Assembly (NCBI GenBank): GCA_963853835.1
Contig: OY970833.1
Location: forward strand, 13,664,474 to 13,728,473
Direction: 5' to 3'
Source of the DNA: Calendula officinalis
Taxonomy: Eukaryota; Streptophyta; Magnoliopsida; Asterales; Asteraceae
DNA: 64,000 bases
Shown: piece after piece, positions 52,706-64,000 of the stretch
Numbering within the stretch: position 1 is the first letter of the stretch
Layout of the letters: every line of letters begins with the position of its first letter
Notes under the pieces: model-generated
Told to the model about the DNA's origin: nothing
The model's input: the letters and a program-made list of their open reading frames with translations, nothing else
Databases searched by the model: none
Position numbers and translations under genes: made by a program

Positions 52706-53041
52706 TGAAAGCGTAAATTGGTGAGTACTCCTATGCCAAGTGATCTCTATTTATAGTGTTACGGAGATCTTACAAAATAGGCAAGGAGTAATGGAAGGAC
52801 TGAGAAAGGAAAGTGACCGAGATCAAAGGGATTTGATATGGTTTGTTAAATATGGTAATGTTTAACTCAACCCTTGTAATCAGTATTGGATGTTAACACT
52901 GAGTCCCCATACTGAGTGACCAAAACGGTCTACTCAATATTGGACAAAGACTTTGCTATATTATTCTACAAACTATTCTAAGCTAGTCTAGGTTGTCATG
53001 TTATCTTAAGATCCCAAGGGGTAAGGCTTTTTGCCTTAACA
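52706..53041 (-). mobile_element. Solo-LTR-like insert, copy 5
   Basis: 336 bp; TATA box intact at 52747-52756. Shares GTTAACACTGAG with copy 6. Confidence 0.8.
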
Positions 53042-55377
53042 ACTACAAAAGCCGAGAAGGCACGGGATCGTGATTCTGTCCCAGAGCAGGTCAAAATCCG
53101 TCGAGAAGGCAGATGACAGAATGTAACAGAAAGTGAATTTGTTTTAAAACTCGTTTTTAATAATTTACAAGTCAAGTAGGCATGAAAGGGAGGCCCGAGC
53201 CAAAAGTTATGGCCTTTTATAGGAAAGCCCCTTTCGACTCTGCATGTAATCCTAGACTATAAGTGGGCTCACGATCCACAAGATATCAACGGAAAGCTTA
53301 GAACGTAAACTACGTGAGTCGAGAAGGCACGGGATGGTGATTCTATGCCAAAGCATGTCAAAATCCGTCAAGAAGGCAGATGGCAGAATGTGCTAGAAAG
53401 TGAATTTGTTTTAAAACCCGTTTTTAATAATTAACAAGTCAAGTAGGCATTAGACGGAAGCCCGGGCCAAAAGTTATGGCCTTTTCAGTAAAGCCCTTTC
53501 GATTTAGCATGTAACTCCTAGACCGTAATTGGGCTCATGATCCACATGGTATCAACAGAAAGGTCGGAATGTTAACTACAAAAGTCGAGAAGGCACGAGA
53601 TCGTGATTCTATCCCGAAGCAGGTCAAACTCTGTCGAGAAGGTAGATGACAGAATATGGCAGAAAGTGAATTTGTTTTAAAACTCGTTTTTAAAAATTTA
53701 CAAGTCAAGTAGGACTGAAACGGAGACCCGAGCCAAAAGTTATGGCCTTTTCAGTAAAGCCCCTTTCGAATCTGCTTGTAACTCCTAGACCGTAAGTTGG
53801 CTCACGATCCACAAGATATCAACGGATAGCTCAAACGTAAAGTACAAGAGACGAGAAGGCACGAGATCGTAATTCTATGCTGAAGCAGGTCAAAATCCGA
53901 CGGGAAGGCAGATGACAGAATCTGGCAGAAAGTAAATTTGTTTTAAAACTCGTATTTAATAATTTACAAGTCAAGTAGGCCTGAAACGGAGACCCGAGCC
54001 AAAAGTTATGGCCTTTTCAGTAAAGCCACTTTCGATTCTGCTTCTAACTCCTATAATGTAAGTACGCTCACGATCCACAAGATATCAACGGATAGCTCAA
54101 ACGTAAAGTACAACAGTCGAGAAGGCACGAGATCGTAATTATATGCTGAAGCAGGTCAAAATCCGACGGGAAGGCAGATGACAGAATCTGCCAGAAAGTA
54201 AGTTTGTTTTAAAACTCGTTTTTAATAATTTACAAGTCAAGTAGGCCTTAAACGGAGACCCGAGCCAAAAGTTATGGCCTTTTCTATAAAACCCCTTTCG
54301 ATTCTGCTTGTAACTCCAAGACCGTAAGTTGGCTCACGATCCACAAGATATCAACGGAAAGCTCGGAATGTAAACTACAAAGGTTGAGAAGGTACGGGAT
54401 CGTGATTCTGTCCTGAAGCAGGTCAAAATCCGTCGAGAAGGCAAATGACAGAATCTGCCAGAAAGTGAATTTGTTTTAAAACTCGTTTTTAATAATTTAC
54501 AAGTCAAGTAGGCCTGAAATGGAGACCCGAGCCAAAAGTTATGGCCTTTTCAGTAAAGCCACTTTCGATTCTGCTCGTAACTCCTATACTGTAAGTGCGC
54601 TCACGATCCACAAGATATCAACGGATAGCTCAAACGTAAAGTACAAGAGTCGAGAAGGCACGAGATCATAATTCTATGCTGAAGCAGGTCAAAATCCGAC
54701 GGGAAGGCAGATGACAGAATCTGCCAGAAAGTAAATTTGTTTTAAAACTCGTTTTTAATAATTTACAAGTCAAGTAGGCCTGAAACGCAGACCCGAGCCA
54801 AAAGTTATGGCCTTTTCAGTAAAGCCACTTTCGATTCTGCTTCTAACTCCTATACTGTAAGTGCGCTCACGATCCACAAGATATCAACGGATAGCTCAAA
54901 CGTAAAGTACAAGAGTCGAGATGACACGAGATCGTAATTCTATGCTGAAGCAGTTCAAAATCCGACGGGAAGGCAGATGACAGAATCTGCCAGAAAGTAA
55001 ATTTGTTTTAAAACACGTTTTTAATAATTTACAAGTCAAGTAGGCCTGAAACGGAGACCCGAGCCAAAAGTTATGGCCTTTTCAGTAAAGCCCCTTTCGA
55101 TTCTGCTTGTAACTCCTAGACCGTAAGTTGGCTCACGATCCACAAGATATCAACGGAAAGCTCGGAATGTAAGCTACAAAGGTTGAGAAGGTACGGGATC
55201 GTGATTCTGTGCCGAAGCAGGTCAAAATCTGTGAAGAAGGAAGATGACAGAATCTGCCAGAAAGTGAATTTGTTTTTAAAGTCGTTATTAATAATTTACA
55301 AGTCAAGTAGGCCTGAAACGGAGACCCGAGCCAAAAGTTACGGCGTTTTCAATAAAGCCCTTTCGATTCTGCATGTA
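52706..55377. repeat. Insert-bearing HOR, unit 5 (2672 bp)
   Basis: Its insert shares TGTTAACACTGAGTCCCC and GGACAAAGACTTTG with the last insert, so the rightmost units form another recent pair. Confidence 0.92.
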
Positions 55378-55713
55378 TGAAAGCGTAAATTGGTGAGTAC
55401 TCCTATGCCAAGTGATCTCTATTTATAGTGTTACGGAGATCTTACAAAATAGGCAAGGAGTAATGGAAGGACTGAGAAAGGAAAGTGACCGAGATCAAAG
55501 GGATTTGATATGGTTTGTTAAATATGGTAATGTTTAACTCAACCCTTGTAATCAGTATTGGATGTTAACACTGAGTCCCCATACTGAGTGACCAAAACGG
55601 TCTACTCAATATTGGACAAAGACTTTGCTATATTATTCTACAAACTATTCTAAGCTAGTCTAGGTTGTCATGTTATCTTAAGATCCCAAGGGGTAAGGCT
55701 TTTTGCCTTAACA
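55378..55713 (-). mobile_element. Solo-LTR-like insert, copy 6
   Basis: 336 bp; TATA box intact at 55419-55428. This is the last copy; no insert is seen in the divergent monomers to the right. Confidence 0.8.
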
Positions 55714-56340
55714 ACTACAAAAGCCGAGAAGGCACGGGATCGTGATTCTGTCCCAGAGCAGGTCAAAATCCGTCGAGAAGGCAGATGACAGAATGTAACA
55801 GAAAGTGAATTTGTTTTAAAACTCGTTTTTAATAATTTACAAGTCAAGTAGGCATGAAAGGGAGGCCCGAGCCAAAAGTTATGGCCTTTTATAGGAAAGC
55901 CCCTTTCGACTCTGCATGTAATCCTAGACTATAAGTGGGCTCACGATCCACAAGATATCAACGGAAAGCTTAGAACGTAAACTACGTGAGTCGAGAAGGC
56001 ACGGGATGGTGATTCTACGCCAAAGCAGATCAAAATCCGTCAAGAAGGCAGATGACAGAATGTGCTAGAAAGTGAATTTGTTTTAAAGCCCGTTTTTAAT
56101 AATTAACAAGTCAAGTAGGCATTAGACAGAAGCCCGGGCCAAAAGTTATGGCCTTTTCAGTAAAGCCCTTTCGATTTAGCATGTAACTCCTAGACCGTAA
56201 TTGGGCTCATGATCCACATGGTATCAACAGAAAGGTCGGAATGTTAACTACAAAAGTCGAGAAGGCACGGGATCGTGATTCTATCCCGAAGCAGGTCAAA
56301 CTCTGTCGAGAAGGTAGGTGACAGAATCTCGCAGAAAGTG
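55378..56340. repeat. Insert-bearing HOR, partial unit 6
   Basis: Contains the insert and the edge block, then departs from the unit order near 56340 (TTTGCAAGTCTAGTAGG, ACGAAGACACGAGC). This is the right end of this HOR domain. Confidence 0.85.
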
Positions 56341-58240
56341 AATTTGTTTTAAAACTCATTTTTAATAATTTGCAAGTCTAGTAGGCCTGAAACGAAGACA
56401 CGAGCTAAAAGTTATGGCCTTTTGAGTAAAGCCCTTTTCGATTCTGCTTGTAACTCCTAGACCGTAAGTTGGCTCACGATCCACAAGATATCAACGGAAA
56501 GCTCGAAATGTAAACTACAAAGGATAAGACGGTACGGGATCGTGATTCTATCCCGAAGCAGGTCAAAATCCATGAAGAAGGCAGATGACAGAATCTGCCA
56601 GAAAGTGAATTTATTTTTAAAGTCGTTATTAATAATTTACAAGTCAAGTAGGCCTGAAACGGAGACCCGAGCCAAAATTTATGGCGTTTTCAGTAAAGCC
56701 CTTTCGATTCTGCATGTAACTCCAAGACCGTAATTGGGCTCACGATCAACAAGATATCAACGGAAATTTGGAAATGTAAACTACAAAAGTCGAGAAGGCA
56801 CAGGATCGTGATTCTATCACGAAGCAGGACAAAATCCGTCGAGAAGGCAGATGACAGAATCTGCCAGAAAGTGAATTCGTTTTAAAACTCGTTTTGAATA
56901 ATTTACAACTCAATTAGGCCTGAAATGGAGACCCGAGCCAAAATTTATCGCCTTTTCAGTAAAGCCCCTTTCAATTCTGCCTGTAACTCGTAGACCGTAA
57001 GTGGGCCCACGATCCACAATATATATCAACGGAATGCTGAGAACATAAACTACAAGAATTGAGAAGGCACGGGATCGTGATTCTACGACGAAGCAGGTCA
57101 AAATCCGTCGAAAAGGCAGATGAGAGAATCTACCAGAAAGTGAATTTGTTTTAAAACCCGTTTTAAGAAATTTACAAGTCAAGTAAGCGTAAAACGGAGA
57201 CCCGAGCCAAAAGTTATGGCCTTTTCAGTAAAGCCCCTTTCGATTCTGCTTGTGACTCCTAGACCGTAAGTTGGCTCACAATCTAAAAGATATCAACGGA
57301 AAGCTCGGAATGTAAACGACAAAAGTTGAGAAGGTACGGGATCGTGATTCTGTCCCGAAGCAGGTCAAAATCCGTCGAGAAGGCAGATGACAGAATCTGC
57401 CAGAAAGTGAATTTGTTTTAAAACTCGTTTTTAATAATTTACAAGTCAAGTAGGCCTGAAATGGAGACCCGAGCCAAAAGTTATGGCCTTTTCAGTAAAG
57501 CCACTTTCGATTCTGCTCGTAACTCCTATACTGTAAGTGCGCACACGATCCACAAGATATCAACGGATAGCTCAAACGTAAAGTACAAGAGTCGAGAAGG
57601 CACAAGATCATAATTCTATGCTGAAGCAGGTCAAAATCCGACGGGAAGGCAGATGACAGAATCTGCCAGAAAGTAAATTTGTTTTAAAACTCGTTTTTAA
57701 TAATTTACAAGTCAAGTAGGCCTGAAACGGAGACCCGAGCCAAAAGTTATGGCCTTTTCAGTAAAGCCACTTTCGATTCTGCTTCTAACTCCTATACTGT
57801 AAGTGCGCTCACGATCCACAAGATATCGACAGATAGCTCAAACGTAAAGTACAAGACTCGAGAAGACACGAGATCGTAATTCTATGCTGAAGCAGGTCAA
57901 AATCCGACGGGAAGGCAGATGACAGAATCTGCCAGAAAGTAAATTTGTTTCAAAACTCGTTTTTAATAATTTACAAGTCAAGTAGGCCTGAAACGGAGAC
58001 CCGAGCCAAAAGTTATGGCCTTTTCAGTAAAGCCACTTTCGATTCTGCTTGTGACTCCTACACCGTAAGTTGGCTCACGATCCACAAGATATCAACGAAA
58101 AGCTCGGAATGTAAACTACATAAGTTGAGAAGGCACGGAATCGTGATTCTGTCCCGAAGCAGGTCAAAATCCGTCGAGAAGGCAGATGACAGAATCTGCC
58201 AGAAAGTGAATTTGTATTAAAACTCGTTTTTAATAATTTA
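56341..58240. repeat. Satellite B transition zone
   Basis: A mix of core-type monomers (for example about 57400-58000) and more diverged ones (56760-57300, with AATATATATCAACGG and GTAAGCGTAAAACGG). No HOR order is visible. There is no gene. Confidence 0.75.
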
Positions 58241-58331
58241 CAAGTCAAGTAGGCCTGAAACGGAGACCCGAGCCAAAAGTTATGGCCTTTTCAGTAAAGC
58301 CCTTTCGATTCTGCATGTAACTCCTAGACCG

Positions 58332-59220
58332 TAACTGGGCTTACGATCCACAAGATATCAAAGGAAAGCTCGGATTGTAAACTACAAAAGTCGAGAAGGC
58401 ACATGATCGTGATTCTGTCCCGGAGCAGGTCAAAATCCGTCGAGAAGGCAGATGATAGAATCTACCAGAAAGTGAATTTGTTTTAAAACTCGTTGTTAAT
58501 AATTTACAAGTCAAGTAGGCATGAAAGGGAGGCCCGAGCCAAAAGTTATGCCCTTTTCGAGGAAAGCCCCTTTCGACTCTGCCTGTAACTCCTTGACTGT
58601 AAGTGGGCTCACGATCCACAAGATATCAACGGAAAGCTCAGAATGAAAACTACGTTAGTCGAGAAAGCACGGGATTGTGATTCGACGCCGAAGCAGGTCA
58701 AAATCCGCCAAGAAGGCAGCTGACAGAATGTGCTAGAAAGTGAATTTGTTTTAAAACCCTTTTTTAATAATTAACAAGTCAAGTAGGCATTAGACGGAAG
58801 CCCGGGCCAAAAGTCATGGCTTTTTCAGTAAAGCCCTTTCGATTTAGCATGTAACTCCTAGACCGTAACTGGGCTCACGATCCACAAGGTATCAACAGAA
58901 AGGTCGGAATGTTAACTACAAAAGTCGACAAGGCACGGGATCATGATTCTATCCCGAAGCAGGTCAAACTCTGTCGAGAAGGCAGATGACATAATCTGCC
59001 AGAAAGTGTATTTGTTTTAAAACTCGTTTAAATAATTTACAAGTCAAGTAGGTCTGAAACGGAGACCTGAGCTAGAAGTTCTGGCATTTTTTGAAAGGCC
59101 CTTTCGATTCTGCCTGTAACTCCGAGACCGTAAGTGGGCTCACGATCCACAAGATATCAACGGAAAGCTCATAACGTAAACTACCAGAGTGGAGAAGGCA
59201 CAGGATCGCGATTCTACGCC
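58332..59220. repeat. Divergent-region duplication, copy 1
   Basis: Matches 60658-61545 at an offset of about 2327 bp, including GGCAGATGATAGAATCTACC, CTCGTTGTTAATAATTT and GAAAGGGAGGCCCG. This is also the sequence series found in the edge block of the insert-bearing HOR. Confidence 0.8.
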
Positions 59221-60657
59221 GAAGCAGGTCAAAATCCGACGAGAAGGCAGATGACAGAATCTGCCAGAAAGTGAATTTGTTTTAAAACTCGTGTTTTATA
59301 ATTTACAAGTCAAGTAGGCCTGAAACGGAGACCCGAGCCAAAAGTTATGGCATTTTCAGAAAATCCCCTTCGATTCGGCCTGTTACTCCTAGACTGTAAG
59401 TGGGCTCACGATCCACAGGATAACAACGGAAAGCTCAGAACGTAAACTACAGGAGTCGAGATGGCACGGGATCCTGATTCTACGCTGAAGCCGGACAAAA
59501 TCCGTTGAGAAGGCAGATGACAATATCCCGAGCCAAAAGTTTTGGCCTTTTCAGTAAAGCCGCTTTCGATTGTGCCTGTAATTCCTAGACCGCAACTGGG
59601 CTCACGATCCACAAGATATCAACCGAAAGCTCGAAATGTAAACTACGAAAGTTGAGAAAGCACGGGATCGTGATTCTGTCCCGAAGCAGGTCAAAATCTT
59701 TCGAGAAGGCAGATGACAGAATTTGCCAGAAAGTGAATTTGTTTTAAAACTCGTTTTTAATAATGTACATGTCAAGTAGGCCTGAAACGGAGACCCGAGC
59801 CAAAAGTTATAACCTTTTCAGTAAAGCCCCTTTCAATTCTGCTTGTAACTCCTAGACCGTAACTGGGCTCACGACCCACAAGATATCAACGGAAAGCTCG
59901 GAATGTAAACTACAACAGTCGAGAAGGAACATGATCATGATTCTGTCCCGGAGCAGTTCAAAATCCGTCGAGAAGGCAGACGACAGAATCTCCCGGAAAG
60001 TGAATTTGTTTTAAAACACATTTTTAATAATTTACTTGTCAAGTCGGCATGAAACGGAGACCCGAGCCATAAGTTATGACCTCTTGAGTAAAGCCTTTTT
60101 CGATTCTACATGTAACTCCTAGACCGTAACTGGGCTCACGATCCACATGATATCAACGGAAAGCTCGGAATGTAAACTACAAAAGTTGAGAAGGCAGGGA
60201 TCGTGATTCTATCCAGAAATAGATCAAAATCCGTCGAAAAGGCAGATGACAGAATCTGCCAGAAAGTGAATTTGTTTTAAACTCGTTTTTAATAATTTAC
60301 AAGTCAAGTAGGCCTGAAACGGAAACCCGAGCCAAAAGTTATGGCCCTTTCAGTAAGGCCCTTTCGATTCGGCCTGTAACTCCTAGACCATACATGGGCT
60401 CACGATTCACAAGATATCAACGGAAAGCTCAGAACGTAAACTACAGGAGTCGAGAAGGCACGGGATCGTGATTCTACGCCGAAGCCGGTCAAAATCCGTC
60501 GAGAAGGCAGATGACAGAATCTGCCAGAAAGTGAATTTGTTTTAAAAACCCGTTTTTAATAATTTAGAAGTCAAGTAAACATGAAACGGAGACCCGAGCC
60601 AAATGTTATGGCCTATTCAGTAAAGCAGCTTTCGATTCTGCCTGTAATTCCTAGACC

Positions 60658-61545
60658 GTAACTGGGCTTATGATCCACAAGATATTAAAGGAAAGCTCGG
60701 ATTGTAAACTACAAAAGTCGAGAAGGCACATGATCGTGATTCTGTCCCGGAGCAGGTCAAAATCCGTCGAGAAGGCAGATGATAGAATCTACCAGAAAGT
60801 GAATTTGTTTTAAAACTCGTTGTTAATAATTTACAAGTCAAGTAGGCATGAAAGGGAGGCCCGAGCCAAAAGTTATGCCCTTTTCGAGGAAATCCCCTTT
60901 CGACTCTGCCTGTAACTCCTAGACTGTAAGTGGGCTCACGATCCACAAGATATCAACGGAAAGCTCAGAATGAAAACTACGTTAGTCGAGAAAGCACGGG
61001 ATTGTGATTCTACGCCGAAGCAGGTCAAAATCCGCCAAGAAGGCAGCTGACAGAATGTGCTAGAAAGTGAATTTGTTTTAAAACCCGTTTTTAATAATTA
61101 ACAAGTCAAGTAGGCATTAGACGGAAGCCCGGGCCAAAAGTCATGGCGTTTTCAGTAAAGCCCTTTCGATTTAGCATGTAACTCCGAGACCGTAACTGGG
61201 CTCACGATCAACAAGGTATCAACAGAAAGGTCGGAATGTTAACTACAAAAGTCGACAAGGCACGGGATCATGATTCTATCCCGAAGCAGATCAAACTCTG
61301 TCGAGAAGGTAGATGACATAATCTGACAGAAAGTGTATTTGTTTTAAAACTCGTTTAAATAATTTACAAGTCAAGTAGGCCTGAAATGGAGACCTGAGCC
61401 AAAAGTTATGGCATTTTTTGAAAGGCCCTTTCGATTCTGCCTGTAACTCCTAGACCGTAAGTGGGCTCACGATCCACAAGATATCAACGGAAAGCTCATA
61501 ACGTAAACTACCAGAGTGGAGAAGGCACGGGATCGTGATTCTACG
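60658..61545. repeat. Divergent-region duplication, copy 2
   Basis: Partner of 58332-59220. A further local repeat of about 1068 bp joins about 60470-60640 with 61540-61705 (GGCCTATTCAGTAAAGCAGC in both). Confidence 0.8.
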
Positions 61546-64000
61546 CCGAAGCCGGTCAAAATCCGTCGAGAAGGCAGTTGACAGAATCTGCCAGAAAGTG
61601 AATTTGTTTTAAAAACCCGTTTTTAATAATTTAGAAGTCAAGTAAACATGAAACGGAGACCCGAGCCAAATGTTATGGCCTATTCAGTAAAGCAGCTTTC
61701 GATTCTGCTTGTAACTCCTAGACCGTAACTGGGCTCACGATCCACAAGATATCAACGGAAAGCTCAGAATGTGAACTACAAAAGTCGAGAAGGAATGGGA
61801 TCGTGATTCTGTCTCGGAGCAGGTCAAAATCCGTCGAGAAGGCAGATGACAAAATCTCCCAGAAAGTGAATTTGTTTTAAAACACGTTTTTAATAATCTA
61901 CATGTCAAATCGGCATGAAACGGAGACCCGAGCCATAAGTTATGACCTTTTCAGTAAAGCCCCTTTCGATTCTGCCTGTAACTCCTTGACCGTAACTGGG
62001 CTCACGATCCAAAAGATATCAACGGAAAGCTCGGAATGTAAACTATAAAAGTTGAGAAGGCACGGGATCGTGATTCTGTCAGAAAGTGAATTTGTTTTAA
62101 AACTCATTTTTAATAATTTACAGGTTAAGTAGGCCTGAAACGGAGACCCGAGTCAAAAGTTATGGCCTTTTCAGTAAAGCCCTTTTCGATTCTTCCTATA
62201 TCTCCTAGACCGTAAGTGGTCACATTATCCACAAGATATCAACAGAAAGCTCAGAACGTATACAACAAGAGTCAAGAAGGCACGCGATCATGATTCTATG
62301 CCGAAGCAGGTCAAAATCCGTCGAGAAGGCAGATGACAGTTCGTTTTTAATAATTTGTAAAGTCAAGTAAGCCTGAAACGGAGACCCGAGCCAATAGTTA
62401 TGGCCTTTTCAGTAAAGCCCTTTCGATTCTACTTTTAACTCCTAGACCATAACTGGGCTCACGATCCGCAAGATATCAACGGAAAGATCGCAATGTAAAC
62501 TACAAAAGTTGAGAAGGAACGTGATCGTGATTCTGTCTCGGAGCAGGTCAAAATCCGTCGAGAATGCAGATGACAGAATCTCCCGGAAAGTGAATTTATT
62601 TTCAAACACGTTTTTAATAATTTACATGTCAAATTGGCATGAAACGGAGACCCGAGCCATAAGTTATGACCTTTTCAGTTAAGCCCCTTTCGATTCTGCC
62701 TGTAACTCCTAGACCGTAACTGGGCTCACGATCCACAAGATATCAACGGTTAGCTCGTAATGTAAACAACAAAAGTTGAGAAGGCACGGGATCGTGATTC
62801 TATCCCAATGCAGGTCAAAATCTGTCGAGAAGGCAGATGACAGAATCTGCCAGAAAGTGAATTTGTTATAAACTCGTTTTTAATAATTTACAAGTCAAGC
62901 AGGCCTGAAACGGAGACCCGAGCCAAAAGTTATGGCCTTTTCAGTATGGCCCTTTCGATTCAGCCTGTAACACCTAGACCGTAACTGGGCTCGCGATCCA
63001 CAAGATATCAACGGAAAGCCCGGAATGTAAACTACAAAAGTCGAGAAGCAACGGGATTGTGATTCTGTCTCGTAGTAGGTCGAGAAGGCAGATGAAAAAA
63101 TCTCCCGGAAAGTGAATTTGTTTTAAAACACGTTTTTAATAAAGCCCCTTTCGATTCGGTAAAGCCCCGAGCCATATGTTATGACCTTTTCAGTAAAGCC
63201 CCTTTCGATTCGGCCTGTAACTCCTAGCCATAAGTGTGCTCACGATCCACAAGATATCAACAAAAAGCTCGGAACGTAAACTACGGGAGTCGAGAAGGCA
63301 CGTGATCGTGATTCTACGCCGAAGCCGGTCAAAATCCGTAGAGAAGGCAGATGACAGAAACTGCCAGAAAGTGAATTTGTTTTAAAAACCCATTTTTAAT
63401 AATTTTGAAGTCAAGTAAACCTGAAATGGAGACCCGAGCCAAAAGTTATGGCCTTTTCAGTAAAGCCGCTTTCGATTCTGCCTTTAATTCCTAGACCGCA
63501 CAGGGCTCACGATCCACAAGATATAACGGAAAGCTCGGAATGTAAACTACAAAAGTTGAGAAGGCAGGGGATCGTGATTCGGTCCCGAAGCAGGTCATAA
63601 TCTGTCGAGAAGGCAGATGACAGAATCTGCCAGAAAGTGAATTTATTTTAAAACTCGTTTTTAATAATTTACATGTCAAGTAGGCCTGAAACGGAGACCC
63701 GAGCAAAAAGTTATGACCTTTTCATTAAAGCCCCTTTCGATTCTGCTTGTAACTCCTAGACCGTAACTGGGCTCACGATCCACAAGATATCAACGGAAAG
63801 CTCGGAATGTAAACTACAAAACTCGAGAAGGAACGGGATCGTGATTCTGTCTCGGAGTAGGTCAAACTCCGTCGAGAAGGCAGATGACATAATCTGCCAG
63901 AAAGTGAATTTGTTCTAAAACACGTTTTTAATAATTTACATGTCAAGTCGGCATGAAACAGAGACCCGAGCCATAAGTTATGACCTCTTGAGTAAAGCCT

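Larger units (their letters stand above)
11432..64000. repeat. Satellite B: ~267-bp tandem array (~195 monomers), runs off the window
   Basis: A head-to-tail array of a 266-267 bp monomer in one orientation. A monomer can be read from ATCAACGGAAAGCTC through GGCAGATGACAGAATCTGCC, TAATAATTTACAAGTCAAG, GGAGACCCGAGCCAAAAG, to CTCACGATCCACAAGAT. Three main subtypes alternate: one with GGATAGCTCAAACGTAAAG and GACGGGAAGG; one with GGTTGAGAAGGTACGG, GTGAAGAAGG and TTTTTAAAGTCGTTATT; one with GCAAAGCTCGG and GTCGAGAAGG. Most monomers carry one GATATC. Their ordered alternation makes the higher-order repeats listed below. There is no host gene inside; the open frames of about 69-92 codons are monomer-length artefacts. 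Confidence 0.97.
58241..64000. repeat. Satellite B right divergent region
   Basis: Monomers here differ strongly from each other and several are damaged: internal deletions near 59521, 62079 and 62339, and scrambled order near 63120-63180 (AATAAAGCCCCTTTCG out of place). This is the pattern expected toward an array edge or in an old part. The satellite is still present at the last base. Confidence 0.85.

Noticed and set aside
11432..64000. CENP-B box in satellite B
   Set aside because: I compared TTCG- and CCCG-containing parts of the monomer with the NTTCGNNNNANNCGGGN pattern on both strands and found no match.
11432..64000. CRISPR-like array of regular repeats
   Set aside because: Repeats are contiguous head-to-tail 267-bp monomers without unique spacers, beside plant retrotransposons; this is satellite DNA.

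Overview
This window looks like plant nuclear heterochromatin, most likely centromeric or pericentromeric and probably angiosperm. The evidence is two different satellite arrays, nested LTR retrotransposons with plant-type initiator-tRNA-Met primer binding sites, and no intact host gene. I see no tRNA, rRNA, CRISPR or bacterial-type features. I cannot name the species.

Layout. (1) 1-2652: one end of a minus-strand LTR retrotransposon, Ty3/gypsy-like by LTR style. It has a leader, a PBS and a complete 2476-bp 5' LTR; the rest lies off the left edge. (2) 2653-6397: an older, decayed minus-strand Ty1/copia element with its own 5' LTR, PBS, long leader, and a broken gag / protease / GAG-pre-integrase region. 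The first element is inserted into its pol. (3) 6398-11431: satellite A, a 136-bp tandem repeat (about 37 units) built from an internal 48+48+40 bp structure. The copia element was inserted into this array. (4) 11432-64000, continuing past the right edge: satellite B, a tandem repeat of about 267 bp with roughly 195 monomers.

Satellite B has several higher-order repeat (HOR) domains, recognised from private variants that recur at fixed distances. These are a 14-mer (about 3.73 kb, two copies, 12.05-19.5 kb), an 11-mer (about 2.93 kb) that is itself paired into a 22-mer (about 5.86 kb, two copies, 24.9-36.6 kb), and a 2.67-kb HOR (41.2-56.3 kb). Every unit of the last one carries a 336-bp non-satellite insert. 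Divergent monomers lie at 11.4-12.05 kb, 23.9-24.9 kb and 56.3-64 kb, as expected for array edges or fossil edges.

The most interesting object is the 336-bp insert. It has TG...CA ends and a CTATAAATAG TATA box on the minus strand about 40 bp from its edge, pointing into satellite monomers. It looks like a solo LTR that was captured beside a divergent 'edge' block and then co-amplified six times. If active, it would give each HOR unit a promoter for satellite RNA. That function is inference; the recurrence and the motif are visible directly. Most open reading frames in the satellite are artefacts of a monomer length divisible by three. HOR boundaries are estimates read by eye, good to perhaps tens of bases.
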